Source: Methylobacterium radiodurans (lineage in GTDB: Bacteria; Pseudomonadota; Alphaproteobacteria; Rhizobiales; Beijerinckiaceae). From it: a stretch of DNA of 64,000 nt. The DNA is taken from positions 2,752,001 through 2,816,000 of the forward strand of contig NZ_CP029551.1 of NCBI RefSeq assembly GCF_003173735.1, read 5' to 3'. Both the position numbers and the translations under genes were made by a program. Below the pieces are notes generated by a model. That model worked only from the letters and a program-made list of their open reading frames with translations. It had not been told where the DNA came from and searched no databases. Shown piece by piece: positions 11,565 to 20,718 of the stretch. Every line of letters begins with the position of its first letter. The first letter of the stretch is position 1.

Positions 11565-11625
11565 GATCCGCACAACCGAACCGCGCTGCCGGGCCACCCG
11601 CCCGCCTCAGGAAGGACGACGACAG

Positions 11626-12831
11626 ATGCTGAGATCCGTTCTGCTCGCGAGCGCGCTCGGTGCCCTGACCATGGGCGCGGCGCACGCGCAGACCGCCGTG
11701 AAGGTCGGCGTGCTCGGCGACCGCTCCGGCGTCTACACCGACATCAGCGGTGAGGGCTCGGTGGTGGCCGCCCGCCTGGCGGTGGAGGACTTCGCTAAGA
11801 TCGACCCGAGCGTGAAGGTCGAGGTGGTCTCCGCCGACCACCAGAACAAGCCGGACGTCGGCGCGGCCATCGCCCGGCAATGGTACGATCGCGACGGCGT
11901 GGACGTGATCGTGGACGGCGTCACCTCCTCGGTGGCGCTCGCGGTGAACCAAGTCACCCGCGAGAAGAACAAGGTCCTGATCGATTCGGGGGCCGGCACC
12001 GCCGACCTCACCGGGCCGCAATGCACGCCCAACACCGTGCACTGGGTCTACGACACGGTGGCGCTCGCCAACGGCACCGGCGGCGCCATGGTGAAGCGCG
12101 GCGGCGACACGTGGTTCTTCCTCACCGCCGACTACGTCTTCGGCCAGACGCTGCAGCGCGACACCGCCGCGGTCGTCACCAAGAACGGCGGCAAGGTGGT
12201 GGGCTCGGTCAAGACGCCGTTCCCGACCGCCGACTTCTCCTCCTTCCTGCTCCAGGCGCAGGGCTCGGGCGCCAAGGTGATCGGGCTGGCCAATGCCGGC
12301 GGCGACACCATCAACGCGATCAAGCAGGCGGGCGAGTTCGGCATCACTGGGGGCGGCCAGGCGCTCGCCGGCCTCCTCGTCTTCTCCTCGGAGGTGCACG
12401 CGCTCGGCACCAAGGTGGCGCAGGGGCTGGTGCTGACCGAGCCGTTCTACTGGGACCTCAACGACGGCACCCGCGCCTTCTCGGAGCGCTTCTCCCAGCA
12501 GATGAAGGGCCGCAAGCCCACCGCCAACCACGCGGGCGTCTACGCCGGCACGATCCACTACCTCAAGGCGGTGGCGGCGCTGAAGGGCGAGGCCAAGGAC
12601 GGCGCGAAGGTGGTCGCCAAGATGAAGGATATGCCCACCGACGACCCGCTCTTCGGCAAGGGCACGATCCGCGCGGACGGGCGCAAGATCCACGACATGT
12701 ACCTGTTCGAGGTCAAGAAGCCCGCAGAGTCGAAGGGCGAGTGGGACCTCTACAAGACGCTGGCCACCATCCCCGGCAACGAGGTCTTCCGACCGCTGGG
12801 CGAGGGCGGCTGCCCGCTGGTGAAGGGCTGA
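11626..12831 (+). CDS. Periplasmic substrate-binding protein of the Liv-type transporter
   Basis: 401-residue type I periplasmic binding protein (Peripla_BP_6). A Sec signal peptide MLRSVLLASALGALTMGAAHA precedes the mature TAVKVGVLGDRSGVYTDISG, where the family's first ligand-binding loop lies. A GGAAGGA-like ribosome site precedes the ATG. Subfamily members bind leucine, amides, urea or aromatic acids, so the substrate cannot be assigned. It sits between the two ATPases and the two permeases, consistent with a complete single-substrate importer. Confidence 0.92.
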   Translation: MLRSVLLASALGALTMGAAHAQTAVKVGVLGDRSGVYTDISGEGSVVAARLAVEDFAKIDPSVKVEVVSADHQNKPDVGAAIARQWYDRDGVDVIVDGVTSSVALAVNQVTREKNKVLIDSGAGTADLTGPQCTPNTVHWVYDTVALANGTGGAMVKRGGDTWFFLTADYVFGQTLQRDTAAVVTKNGGKVVGSVKTPFPTADFSSFLLQAQGSGAKVIGLANAGGDTINAIKQAGEFGITGGGQALAGLLVFSSEVHALGTKVAQGLVLTEPFYWDLNDGTRAFSERFSQQMKGRKPTANHAGVYAGTIHYLKAVAALKGEAKDGAKVVAKMKDMPTDDPLFGKGTIRADGRKIHDMYLFEVKKPAESKGEWDLYKTLATIPGNEVFRPLGEGGCPLVKG

Positions 12832-12887
12832 TCTCCCCCGGCCCCGCCCGGCACCGGGCGGGGCGCCGCACGGACGCGTGAGCCACC

Positions 12888-13775
12888 ATGACGACGATCT
12901 TCGGCGTGCCGACCCAGGCCCTGTTCGGCCAGCTCCTGCTGGGGCTGATCAACGGCTCGTTCTACGCGATCCTGTCGCTCGGGCTCGCGATCATCTTCGG
13001 GCTGCTCAACATCATCAACTTCGCCCACGGCGCCCTCTACATGATGGGCGCCTTCGTGGCCTGGATGCTGCTGACCTATCTGGGCCTCGGCTACTGGTGG
13101 GCGCTGGGACTGGCGCCGCTGGTGGTGGGCCTGTTCGGCATCCTGCTCGAGCGGCTCCTGATCGCGCGTCTGTACAAGCTCGACCATCTCTACGGGCTGC
13201 TCCTCACCTTCGGGCTGGCGCTGATCATCCAGGGCCTGTTCCGCAACCAGTACGGCGTCTCCGGGCTCCCCTACGCGATCCCGGCCGAGCTGTCGGGCGG
13301 CCAGCGCCTGCCCTTCATGTTCCTGCCGAACTACCGGGCCTGGGTGGTGGTCGCCTCGCTCACCGTGTGCATCGCCACATGGCTCGTCATCGAGAAGACC
13401 AAGCTCGGCGCTTACCTGCGCGCCGCGACCGAGAACCCGACGCTGGTCCAGGCCTTCGGCGTGAACGTGCCGCTCTTCCTCACGCTCACCTACGGCTTCG
13501 GCGTGGCGCTCGCCGGCTTCGCGGGCGTGCTCGCGGCGCCGATCTACTCGGTCAACCCGAACATGGGCGCCGACATCATCATCGTGGTCTTCGCCGTGGT
13601 GGTGATCGGCGGCATGGGCTCGATCCTCGGCTCGGTGATCACCGGCTTCGCGCTCGGTCTCGTCGAGGGCCTGACCAAGGTGTTCTACCCGCAGGGGTCG
13701 GCCACCGTGATCTTCGTCATCATGGTGCTGGTGCTGCTCGTGAAGCCCGCCGGCCTGTTCGGCCGCACGGCCTGA
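12888..13775 (+). CDS. livH: Branched-chain amino acid-type ABC transporter permease LivH
   Basis: 295-residue integral membrane permease. It contains the typical N-terminal LLLGLINGSFYAILSLGLAIIFGLLNIINFAHG and about eight hydrophobic segments. The cytoplasmic coupling region RAATENPTLVQAFGVN contacts the ATPases. It ends KPAGLFGRTA, as is usual for LivH. It is followed 22 bases later by livM. Confidence 0.95.
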   Translation: MTTIFGVPTQALFGQLLLGLINGSFYAILSLGLAIIFGLLNIINFAHGALYMMGAFVAWMLLTYLGLGYWWALGLAPLVVGLFGILLERLLIARLYKLDHLYGLLLTFGLALIIQGLFRNQYGVSGLPYAIPAELSGGQRLPFMFLPNYRAWVVVASLTVCIATWLVIEKTKLGAYLRAATENPTLVQAFGVNVPLFLTLTYGFGVALAGFAGVLAAPIYSVNPNMGADIIIVVFAVVVIGGMGSILGSVITGFALGLVEGLTKVFYPQGSATVIFVIMVLVLLVKPAGLFGRTA

Positions 13776-13797
13776 GCGCGGTCGAAGGAGAATCCCC

Positions 13798-14784
13798 ATG
13801 GCCGACACCGCCAGCCTCGCCGCCACTCCGATCGCGGCGGCCCCGCGCGAGACCCGGGACGACCGGGCGCTCCACCGGCGCGTCTTCATGGGGCTCGCGG
13901 TCGCCCTCGCGCTGGCGCCCTTGGTGCTCTACCCCGTCTTCCTGATGAAGGTGCTGTGCTTCGGGCTGTTCGCACTCGCCTTCAACCTGCTCCTCGGATA
14001 CGGCGGCCTGCTGTCCTTCGGCCACGCCGCCTATTTCGGCATGGCGAGCTACGTCTCGGCCAACGCGGCCAAGCACTGGGGCCTGACGCCCGAACTCGCG
14101 ATCCTCGCCGGCACCGTGGTGGCGGGCCTCCTCGGCCTCGCCTTCGGCGCGCTCGCGATCCGGCGGCAGGGCATCTACTTCTCGATGATCACCCTGGCGC
14201 TCGCCCAGATGGCGTTCTTCTTCTCGCTGCAGGCGCCCTTCACGGGCGGCGAGGACGGCATCCAGGCTGTGCCGCGCGGCGCGCTCTTCGGTCTGGTCAG
14301 CCTCGCGGACGACCGCGTGCTCTACGGCCTCGTCGCGGTGGTGTTCTTCCTCGGGATGCTGGCGATCTACCGCATCATCCACTCGCCCTTCGGGCAGGTC
14401 TTGAAGGCGATCCGCGACAACGAGCCCCGGGCGATCTCGCTGGGCTACCGGGTCAACCGCTACAAGCTCGCGGTCTTCGTGCTCTCGGCCTCGCTCGCGG
14501 GGTTGGCGGGCGCCACCAAGGCGATCGTGTTCCAACTGGCCTCGCTCACCGACGTGCACTGGACCATGTCGGGCGAGGTGGTGCTGATGACCCTGGTCGG
14601 CGGCATGGGAACGGTGTTTGGCCCGATCATCGGCGCGCTGGTGATCGTCACGATGGAGACCTACCTGGCCCCATTCGGGGCCTGGGTGACGGTGATCCAG
14701 GGCCTCGTCTTCGTGCTCTGCGTGCTGCTGTTCCGCGAAGGCATCGTGGGCCTCCTGGCGCGCCGACTCGGCCGACCGCTCTAG
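13798..14784 (+). CDS. livM: Branched-chain amino acid-type ABC transporter permease LivM
   Basis: 328-residue permease partner of LivH. A hydrophilic N-terminal tail of about 35 residues precedes the membrane segments. The family stretches AFNLLLGYGGLLSFGHAAYFGM and KAIRDNEPRAISLGYRVNRYKL (coupling helix) are present. GGAGAA at 13788 is the ribosome site. It is the last gene of the operon, with no obvious terminator hairpin in the following bases. Confidence 0.95.
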   Translation: MADTASLAATPIAAAPRETRDDRALHRRVFMGLAVALALAPLVLYPVFLMKVLCFGLFALAFNLLLGYGGLLSFGHAAYFGMASYVSANAAKHWGLTPELAILAGTVVAGLLGLAFGALAIRRQGIYFSMITLALAQMAFFFSLQAPFTGGEDGIQAVPRGALFGLVSLADDRVLYGLVAVVFFLGMLAIYRIIHSPFGQVLKAIRDNEPRAISLGYRVNRYKLAVFVLSASLAGLAGATKAIVFQLASLTDVHWTMSGEVVLMTLVGGMGTVFGPIIGALVIVTMETYLAPFGAWVTVIQGLVFVLCVLLFREGIVGLLARRLGRPL

Positions 14785-15374
14785 GCGCGGCCAGCGCCGC
14801 CCCAAAAGGCAACGAGCGCCGCCACGGCATTCTTCCCGCGCGGCGGCGCCACGCCGCGCGTGCCCCGTCGCCGACCTCGAATACCTGCGGGCGGCGCCGC
14901 GGACCACAGTGCCGCCCGTCGGCCGGCCCGGTCGACCGGCTGCCGCTGGCGCGGAGCGCATCCTCCGCACTGCGTTTGATACGACAGCCTCCACGCGAAG
15001 GATCGAGAGCCTGCACATCCGTGGCTGCGGGACAGACGCCCAGGCGCTCGCGCGACGAGCGGACGAATCAGGCCTGAACTCCGGAACAAGCTTCGCCATG
15101 CCGCGTTGCCAACCTGCCCGACGCCGCATTTCTGCCCGGGCGCTGCATGTCCGGTCACCCAGCCGCAGGTTACGCCTGCGCGTCCATCGCGCCGACACTG
15201 CCTTCACCTGCGGCAGGTCAGCACAGTCGCTGTGCGATCCCAGTGCATATCCATCCAATGGCCAAGCTTAGACTGTAGCGGCCGCGCAACTGTCCTTGCG
15301 AGATCTCGGATGGTTACCTTTCGTTAACCGATCGGCGGCAACATTCGGTCAACCATTCGTTCCAGGGTGCCGCC
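14785..15374. other. Intergenic region without a supported gene
   Basis: About 590 bases between livM and the next gene. Several short open frames exist on both strands, but none has a family resemblance, a ribosome site or consistent codon usage. No hairpin with a T-tract was found. I see nothing functional beyond a probable promoter for the following gene, with AT-richer sequence near 15290-15345. Confidence 0.5.
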
Positions 15375-15728
15375 ATGAACCGAGCCCCCGCGCTCAGCGT
15401 CGATGATCCCGTTCGCGATTGCCCCGTTCCGCCCGAGACCCTCGGTCTGATCGCTCGTGCCGAGCCCGAATCCCTCGACACGATCGTCGAGGGCATTCCC
15501 GAGGGCGTCCGCGCACGGCTCGCGGTCTACCTCTACGGCCGCAGCCACACCCACGAGCTCGGCATCCGCATCGCCGCGACCTGCGAGGGCGCCACGCTGC
15601 GGCGCGCCGCCGGCCTCGTCGGCAACATGCTGCACGACCTCTCGCGCCGGCCCTACAGCCCGCCGAGCTACGGCCAGCGCGGGGCCAGCCGGATCAGCCT
15701 CGGCGGTCCGGCCGCGCGCCGGGCCTGA
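15375..15728 (+). CDS. Hypothetical protein
   Basis: 117-residue protein with no recognised domain, signal peptide or membrane segment. The central part is helical and charged, and the tail is basic and proline-rich (RPYSPPSYGQRGASR). Codon usage matches neighbouring real genes. It precedes crcB on the same strand with a 121-base gap. Function unknown. Confidence 0.6.
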   Translation: MNRAPALSVDDPVRDCPVPPETLGLIARAEPESLDTIVEGIPEGVRARLAVYLYGRSHTHELGIRIAATCEGATLRRAAGLVGNMLHDLSRRPYSPPSYGQRGASRISLGGPAARRA

Positions 15729-15849
15729 GCCGCGCGGGTCCGAATACGTTGGTCCGGGTGCGTCTTGGCCACGCTTTGACAGGCCCGCGGGCGATTCCGT
15801 AAGGCGGCGCGCCGGCCGGTCCGGCCGGTCCGCCTCACGGACACGCGCC

Positions 15850-16236
15850 ATGAACGCCCTTCTCGTCATCCTCGGCGCCGGCCTGGGCGGCGGCGCACGC
15901 CACGGCGTGAACCTCGCGGTGGCGCGCCTCGCGCCGGCGCTGGGCTTTCCCCTCGCGACAGTGCTGATCAACATCCTCGGCTCCCTCCTGATGGGCGTGG
16001 TGGCCGGGGCCTTCGCCCTGCGTGCCGAGGCCTCGCAGCCCCTGCGGCTGTTCCTGACCACCGGGATCCTGGGCGGCTTCACCACCTTCTCCACCTTCTC
16101 CCTCGACACCGTCGCCCTCTGGGAGCGCGGCGAGACCGGCGCGGCGATGCTCTACGTGGCGGCCTCGGTCGGGCTCGGGCTCGCCGGGCTGGTCGCCGGC
16201 CTCGCGCTCAGCCGGGCCTGGCTCGCCGTGCCGTGA
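15850..16236 (+). CDS. crcB: Fluoride efflux transporter CrcB (Fluc)
   Basis: 128-residue four-helix membrane protein that exports fluoride as a dual-topology dimer. It shows the family marks GAGLGGGARHGVN near the N-terminus, TVLINILGSLLMGV (the conserved Asn region) and TTGILGGFTTFSTFS, where the threonine/phenylalanine track lies. The ATG at 15850 begins MNALLVI, the usual start. A GC-rich inverted repeat lies just upstream, but no fluoride riboswitch consensus could be recognised. Confidence 0.94.
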   Translation: MNALLVILGAGLGGGARHGVNLAVARLAPALGFPLATVLINILGSLLMGVVAGAFALRAEASQPLRLFLTTGILGGFTTFSTFSLDTVALWERGETGAAMLYVAASVGLGLAGLVAGLALSRAWLAVP

Positions 16237-16313
16237 GCGACCGCGCGCGTGGCGGGGACCGAGGCGGCGCCCGGCGTGGCACCCGGGGTCGGGCGGCGCT
16301 ATAATCCGCTCCG

Positions 16314-18317
16314 ATGTCCGCCCTCTCCCGCCCGGTCCGCCGCCTAGACCCGATCCTCGTCGACCGCATCGCGGCGGGCGAGGTGGTGGAGCGCCCCGCC
16401 TCGGCGGTGAAGGAGCTCGTCGAGAACGCCATCGATGCGGGCGCGCGGACGATCGAGGTGACGATCGAGGGCGGCGGGCGCCGCCTGATCCGGGTGGTCG
16501 ACGACGGGGTCGGCATGGGGCCGGAGGATCTGGCGCTGGCGGTCGAGCGCCACGCCACCTCGAAGCTGCCGGACGGCGACCTCTTTCGCATCGACACGCT
16601 GGGCTTCCGCGGCGAGGCGCTGCCCTCGATCGGAGCGGTCTCGCGGCTCACGCTCACCGCGCGCACGGCCGACGCCGCGCAGGGCGCGACCCTGACGGTG
16701 GATGCCGGCCGACGGGGCGAGGTGCGCCCCGCCCCCGCCCAGCGCGGCACCCGGATCGAGGTCACGGAGCTGTTCGCCGCGACCCCGGCCCGGCTCAAGT
16801 TCCTAAAATCTGACCGGGCCGAGAGTGCGGCCGTCTCCGAGATCGTGCGGCGCCTCGCGGTGGCCCATCCGCGGATCCGCTTCACCCTGCGCAGCGAGGG
16901 CGGCACGCCCCTCGTGCTGGCGGCCGAGGAGGGGGAGGGCCCGGCGGCGGGCCTGCGCCGGCTCGCGGGCGTGCTAAGCGCCGAGTTCGCCCCGAACGCG
17001 CTGCCCGTCGATCTCGCCCGCGAGGGCTTCGCCATCACCGGCCATGTCGGGCTGCCGACCTTCCACCGGGGCGCGGCTAACCACATCCACCTCGTCGTCA
17101 ACGGCCGGCCGGTGCGCGACCGGCTGCTCCTCGGCGCCGTGCGCGGCGCCTACGCGGACACGATGAGTTCCGACCGGCACCCGGTGCTCGGCCTCGTCAT
17201 CGCCTGCGACCCGGCGCTCGTCGACGTCAACGTGCACCCGGCCAAGACCGAGGTGCGCTTCCGCGATCCCGGGCTTGTCCGGGCGCTCGTGGTCAGCGCG
17301 ATCCACGACGCCCTGCGCCGCGCGGGTGCCCGCACGGCGACGACCGGCGCAGCTCGCGCCCTTGAGGCGTTGCGGCCCGCTCACGTTCGGTCCCCGCCCA
17401 CCGCACCTCTGCTGCGCAGCTACAGCGGGGAGAGCGCGCCCAGCCTGTTCCAGACGGCGCTGCCGGCCAGCCCCGCGCGGGCGCCCTCCTTCGCCGCGCC
17501 GCCCGGCTATGCGGGCCAGCGCCGCGTCCTGCCGACGGGCGGCTTCGGCGAGAGGGCGCAGGCCGAGCTCGACCCTTTCCCGCTCGACGCGGGCCCGCGC
17601 GAGCCGCTTCCGGCCGGACCGGCTGATGCGCCCGACCCGAACCTTACGCCTCAGTTCGCACCGGAAGCCGCCGCTTTCCAGCCGGGTCCGGAGGGCGAGG
17701 AGGCCCTCGATTTCCCGCTCGGTGCCGCACGGGCGCAGCTCCACGAAACCTACATCCTCGCCCAGACCCGCACCGGCATCGTCATCGTTGACCAGCACGC
17801 GGCCCACGAGCGCCTCGTCTACGAGCGGCTGAAGCGCGAGCGAGGCGCGGGCGGCATCGCGCGCCAGGGCCTGCTGATCCCCGAGGTGGTGGAGCTCGGC
17901 CACGACGAGGCCGCGCGCCTCGTCGCAGCGGGAAAGGACCTGGAGCGCCTCGGGCTGACGATCGAGGCCTTCGGTCCGGGCGCGATCCTGGTGCGGGAGG
18001 TGCCGGCGATCCTCAGCGGCGCCTCGCTCAAGGCCCTCGTCGCCGACATCCTCGACGCGCTGGAGGCCGGGGGCGACGAGGAGGGCGGGGCGGCCGCCGC
18101 CGAGACCGGCCCCCTCGGGCGGCGCCTCGACGCGATCCTCTCCCGCATGAGCTGCCACGGCTCGATCCGGGCCGGGCGGCGCCTGCGCCCGCAGGAGATG
18201 AACGCGCTCCTGCGCGAGATGGAGGCGACGGAGAATGCGGGCCAGTGCAACCACGGCCGGCCGACCTCCGTCGCCCTGGCGCTGCACGACATCGAGCGCC
18301 TGTTCGGCCGCCGCTGA
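16314..18317 (+). CDS. mutL: DNA mismatch repair protein MutL
   Basis: 667-residue GHKL ATPase that links MutS mismatch recognition to strand incision. The N-terminal ATP site is intact: AAGEVVERPASAVKELVENAIDAG, DDGVGM and TLGFRGEALPSI. After a proline-rich linker (about residues 350-460) the C-terminal domain contains DQHAAHERLVYE, which fits the DQHA-x2-E-x4-E endonuclease motif. This MutL is therefore expected to nick DNA itself, as in bacteria without MutH. The C-terminal CHGSIRAG and GQCNHGRPT metal-binding elements are present. Confidence 0.97.
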   Translation: MSALSRPVRRLDPILVDRIAAGEVVERPASAVKELVENAIDAGARTIEVTIEGGGRRLIRVVDDGVGMGPEDLALAVERHATSKLPDGDLFRIDTLGFRGEALPSIGAVSRLTLTARTADAAQGATLTVDAGRRGEVRPAPAQRGTRIEVTELFAATPARLKFLKSDRAESAAVSEIVRRLAVAHPRIRFTLRSEGGTPLVLAAEEGEGPAAGLRRLAGVLSAEFAPNALPVDLAREGFAITGHVGLPTFHRGAANHIHLVVNGRPVRDRLLLGAVRGAYADTMSSDRHPVLGLVIACDPALVDVNVHPAKTEVRFRDPGLVRALVVSAIHDALRRAGARTATTGAARALEALRPAHVRSPPTAPLLRSYSGESAPSLFQTALPASPARAPSFAAPPGYAGQRRVLPTGGFGERAQAELDPFPLDAGPREPLPAGPADAPDPNLTPQFAPEAAAFQPGPEGEEALDFPLGAARAQLHETYILAQTRTGIVIVDQHAAHERLVYERLKRERGAGGIARQGLLIPEVVELGHDEAARLVAAGKDLERLGLTIEAFGPGAILVREVPAILSGASLKALVADILDALEAGGDEEGGAAAAETGPLGRRLDAILSRMSCHGSIRAGRRLRPQEMNALLREMEATENAGQCNHGRPTSVALALHDIERLFGRR

Positions 18318-18483
18318 CCGGGTGGCCGGACCGCGATCGTGGAGGTTCCGGTTCGCGCGCTGGCGCAAGACTTGATATAGGTTGGTCACTCACCCTGGTC
18401 GCGGGCCGGTAGGCCTTGGACGGCATCCCGTATTCCGGACCGATAGCCTCGCGCTCCGCTCACCTCAGGGTCGCCACTCCGCC

Positions 18484-18912
18484 ATGACCAAAAGTCCCGA
18501 ACCGCGCGCGAAGCCGAAGCAGACCACAGAGGCGGATCACAGCGTCGGCAGCCGCGTCGCGCTGCTGCGGTCGGCCAGCGGCATGAGCCAGACCATGCTG
18601 GCCGATGCCCTCGGCATCAGCTTCCAGCAGGTGCAGAAATACGAGGCCGGCAAGAATCGGATCGGTGCCGGGCGCCTGCGCGCGATCGCCGACCGGCTCG
18701 GCGTGCCGGTCTCGGTCTTCTTCGCCGACGATCCGGGGCCTGAGGCGCGCGGACGTAACGAACTCGACATGCTGCAGCAGGACGGAGCGCTGACGCTGCT
18801 GCAGGCCTACGACGCGATCTCCGACACGGCGATGCGCGATGAGATCCTGACGCTCGTGAAGGCGGCCGCACGCATCAGCCGCCGGGCCGAGCCCGTCGAG
18901 GACGGGCGCTGA
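18484..18912 (+). CDS. XRE-family transcriptional regulator
   Basis: 142-residue protein with a Cro/CI-type helix-turn-helix at about residues 22-77 (VGSRVALLRSASGMSQTML through the VPVSVFFADD end) and a helical C-terminal extension. It belongs to the alphaproteobacterial XRE group in which the QVQKYEAGKNRIGAGRL segment is strongly conserved. The upstream 166 bases include an AT-rich stretch (TTGATATAG near 18372) that could be its promoter. The target genes are unknown. Confidence 0.88.
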   Translation: MTKSPEPRAKPKQTTEADHSVGSRVALLRSASGMSQTMLADALGISFQQVQKYEAGKNRIGAGRLRAIADRLGVPVSVFFADDPGPEARGRNELDMLQQDGALTLLQAYDAISDTAMRDEILTLVKAAARISRRAEPVEDGR

Positions 18913-18949
18913 GAGGTCCGCTTCGGCCGGTCCGGCAGGGGCCTCGCGA

Positions 18950-19411
18950 TCAGCCCCGGCGCGGTGTGAAGAAGTCCCGAAGCAACTGTGCCGCCTCGCG
19001 CTCGCGGAAGCCCCCGTAGACCTCCGGCGCGTGGTGGCAGGTGGGCTGGTCGAACACGCGCGGCCCGTGCTCGACGCCCCCGCCCTTCGGATCGGCGGCA
19101 CCGAAATACAGGCGCCGGATCCGCGCGAAGCTGATCGCCCCGGCGCACATCGGGCAGGGCTCCAGCGTTACGTAGAGGTCGCAGCCGGTGAGCCGCTCGT
19201 CCCCGAGCGCGGCGCAGGCGGCGCGGATCGCCAGGATCTCCGCGTGGGCGGTCGGATCGCGCAGGGCGCGGGGTCGGTTGTGGGCGACAGCCAGCACCGC
19301 TCCCTCGCGCACCACGACGGCACCCACCGGCACCTCGCCGGCCTCGGCCGCCTGCCGCGCCGCCGCGAAAGCGAGATCGAGGGGGCCCGCGCCGGGACGC
19401 AGCTCGCTCAC
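18950..19411 (-). CDS. tadA: tRNA-specific adenosine deaminase TadA
   Basis: Converts adenosine 34 to inosine in tRNA-Arg(ACG). The 153-residue protein has the zinc deaminase motifs HAEILAIRAA (His and catalytic Glu) and PCPMCAGAI (two Cys). The N-terminal EVPVGAVVV and the C-terminal DFFTPRR are typical of TadA. It is convergent with the XRE regulator gene. Confidence 0.95.
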   Translation of the reverse strand: MSELRPGAGPLDLAFAAARQAAEAGEVPVGAVVVREGAVLAVAHNRPRALRDPTAHAEILAIRAACAALGDERLTGCDLYVTLEPCPMCAGAISFARIRRLYFGAADPKGGGVEHGPRVFDQPTCHHAPEVYGGFREREAAQLLRDFFTPRRG

Positions 19412-19539
19412 GGTGCCGATCCGGGAGCCGCTTCGGGCTCCGATCCCTTCCTGACCGGCTCGTGGAACACTTCGCCCAAGCTCACCGTTCTGTCCCCGAA
19501 GCGGCCAAGCCGCGATCCAATCATCCGGAGGATGAAGCC

Positions 19540-19734
19540 ATGAGCAGCACCACCGACAAGATCAAGGGCGCGATCAACGAGGCGATCGGCAACGCCAAGC
19601 AGGGCATCGGCAACGCGACCGACAACGACCGCCTGAAGACCGAAGGCAAGGCGCAGGAGCTGAAGGGCACCACCCAACGCGGCGTCGGTGAAGCCAAGGA
19701 CACGGTCAAGAGCGCCGTCGGCGGCAAGCTCTGA
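19540..19734 (+). CDS. CsbD-family stress-response protein
   Basis: 64-residue, highly charged, helix-forming protein with the CsbD pattern (KIKGAINEAIGNAKQ, then KTEGKAQELKGTTQRGVGEAKDTVK). CsbD proteins are induced by general stress in many bacteria; the molecular role is unknown. CGGAGGA lies about 7 bases before the ATG at 19540. A DUF1328 gene follows, and this pair is commonly found together in stress regulons. Confidence 0.88.
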   Translation: MSSTTDKIKGAINEAIGNAKQGIGNATDNDRLKTEGKAQELKGTTQRGVGEAKDTVKSAVGGKL

Positions 19735-19814
19735 GACATTTGCGCGGCCGCCTTCGGGCAGGCGCGAAGACACGATCCCGCACAATAACCTGACAGAATG
19801 CTCCGGAGGTTACC

Positions 19815-19991
19815 ATGATCGGTTGGGCCGTTACCTTCCTCGTCATCGCACTCGTTGCCGCGCTTCTCGGCTTCGGCGGCATCGCCGGCACCGCCATGGA
19901 AGCGGCCAAGATCGTGTTCTTCGTCGCGATCGCCCTGTTCCTGATCTCCGCCGTGTTCGGCGTGATCCGCGGCCGCGCGCCGAGGCTCTGA
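19815..19991 (+). CDS. DUF1328 (YtjA-type) small membrane protein
   Basis: 58-residue protein read directly from the sequence ([20 protein letters not shown] and on, ending RGRAPRL). It has two membrane segments separated by [12 protein letters not shown], the hallmark of DUF1328/YtjA. A CCGGAGG ribosome site lies 9 bases before the ATG. The function is unknown; it is often induced by stress. The gene was found by eye because it is below usual length cut-offs. Confidence 0.9.
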   Translation: MIGWAVTFLVIALVAALLGFGGIAGTAMEAAKIVFFVAIALFLISAVFGVIRGRAPRL

Positions 19992-20015
19992 GCCCCACAA
20001 CCGGGACATTTCACG

Positions 20016-20047
20016 GGAGGCGGCCCTCAGGGCCGCCTCCTTGCGTT
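20016..20047 (+). terminator. Probable intrinsic terminator after the DUF1328 gene
   Basis: Perfect 10-base arms GAGGCGGCCC and GGGCCGCCTC with a three-base loop, followed by CTTGCGTTTGCG. The stem is very stable, but the T-tract is weak. Confidence 0.6.
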
Positions 20048-20094
20048 TGCGCGATCGCGATTGAGGCCGATCCGCGCCCGCGCTATCAGGCGGC

Positions 20095-20718
20095 ATGACG
20101 CTCCAGACGTGGTGGCTCTTCCTCGGCGCGGTCTTCCTGCTCTCGGGAACGCCCGGCCCGAATATGCTTCACGTGATGACCCGTAGCGCGCGCTACGGCC
20201 TCGGGCCGAGCCTGTTCGCGATGGCTGGCTGCCTCTCAGGCCTCGTCCTCGTGCTGATCGCCGCCGCCGCCGGCCTCGGCGCGGTGCTCGCGGCCTCGCC
20301 GCTGCTCTTCGAGGTGCTGCGCTACGCGGGCGTCGCCTATCTCGCTTGGGCGGGAATTCGAGCTTGGCGCGGCGCGGGCGCAGCGCATGACCCCGCCACC
20401 GGGCTCGCCCGAGCGCCGTCGCCCGCCGGGCTGTTCCGCGGCGGGTTCCTGATCGGGGTGAGCAACCCGAAGCTCCTGATGTTCGTGGCGGCCTTCCTGC
20501 CGCAATTCATCGACCCGGCCCGTTCCCAGGCGCCACAATTCCTCGTTCTCATCCTCACCTTCGCGGCCGCGGAGGCTTTCTGGTACGGGGTCTACGGCGT
20601 CGGCGGCCGACGGATCGCCGGGTTGCTGGTCCGGCCGGGCGCGCGGCGCCTGTTCGACCGGGCCACGGGGGCGATCTTCCTCGGCTTCGGCGCGGCGCTG
20701 CTCGGCGGGCACCGGTGA
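20095..20718 (+). CDS. LysE-family amino acid/metabolite exporter
   Basis: 207-residue inner-membrane protein of the LysE/RhtB superfamily. The N-terminal GTPGPNMLHVMTRSARYG is the family motif, and about six hydrophobic segments follow. Export of an amino acid such as threonine, homoserine or cysteine derivatives is the family role; the substrate cannot be decided. Its TGA overlaps the GTG of the next gene by four bases, suggesting an operon. Confidence 0.88.
   Translation: MTLQTWWLFLGAVFLLSGTPGPNMLHVMTRSARYGLGPSLFAMAGCLSGLVLVLIAAAAGLGAVLAASPLLFEVLRYAGVAYLAWAGIRAWRGAGAAHDPATGLARAPSPAGLFRGGFLIGVSNPKLLMFVAAFLPQFIDPARSQAPQFLVLILTFAAAEAFWYGVYGVGGRRIAGLLVRPGARRLFDRATGAIFLGFGAALLGGHR

Noticed and set aside
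14909..15271. Open frame in the gap after livM
   Set aside because: No ribosome site, no family and inconsistent composition; competing frames of equal length exist on both strands.
15780..15849. Possible fluoride riboswitch before crcB
   Set aside because: Only a GC-rich inverted repeat is present; the conserved fluoride riboswitch pseudoknot sequences could not be found.
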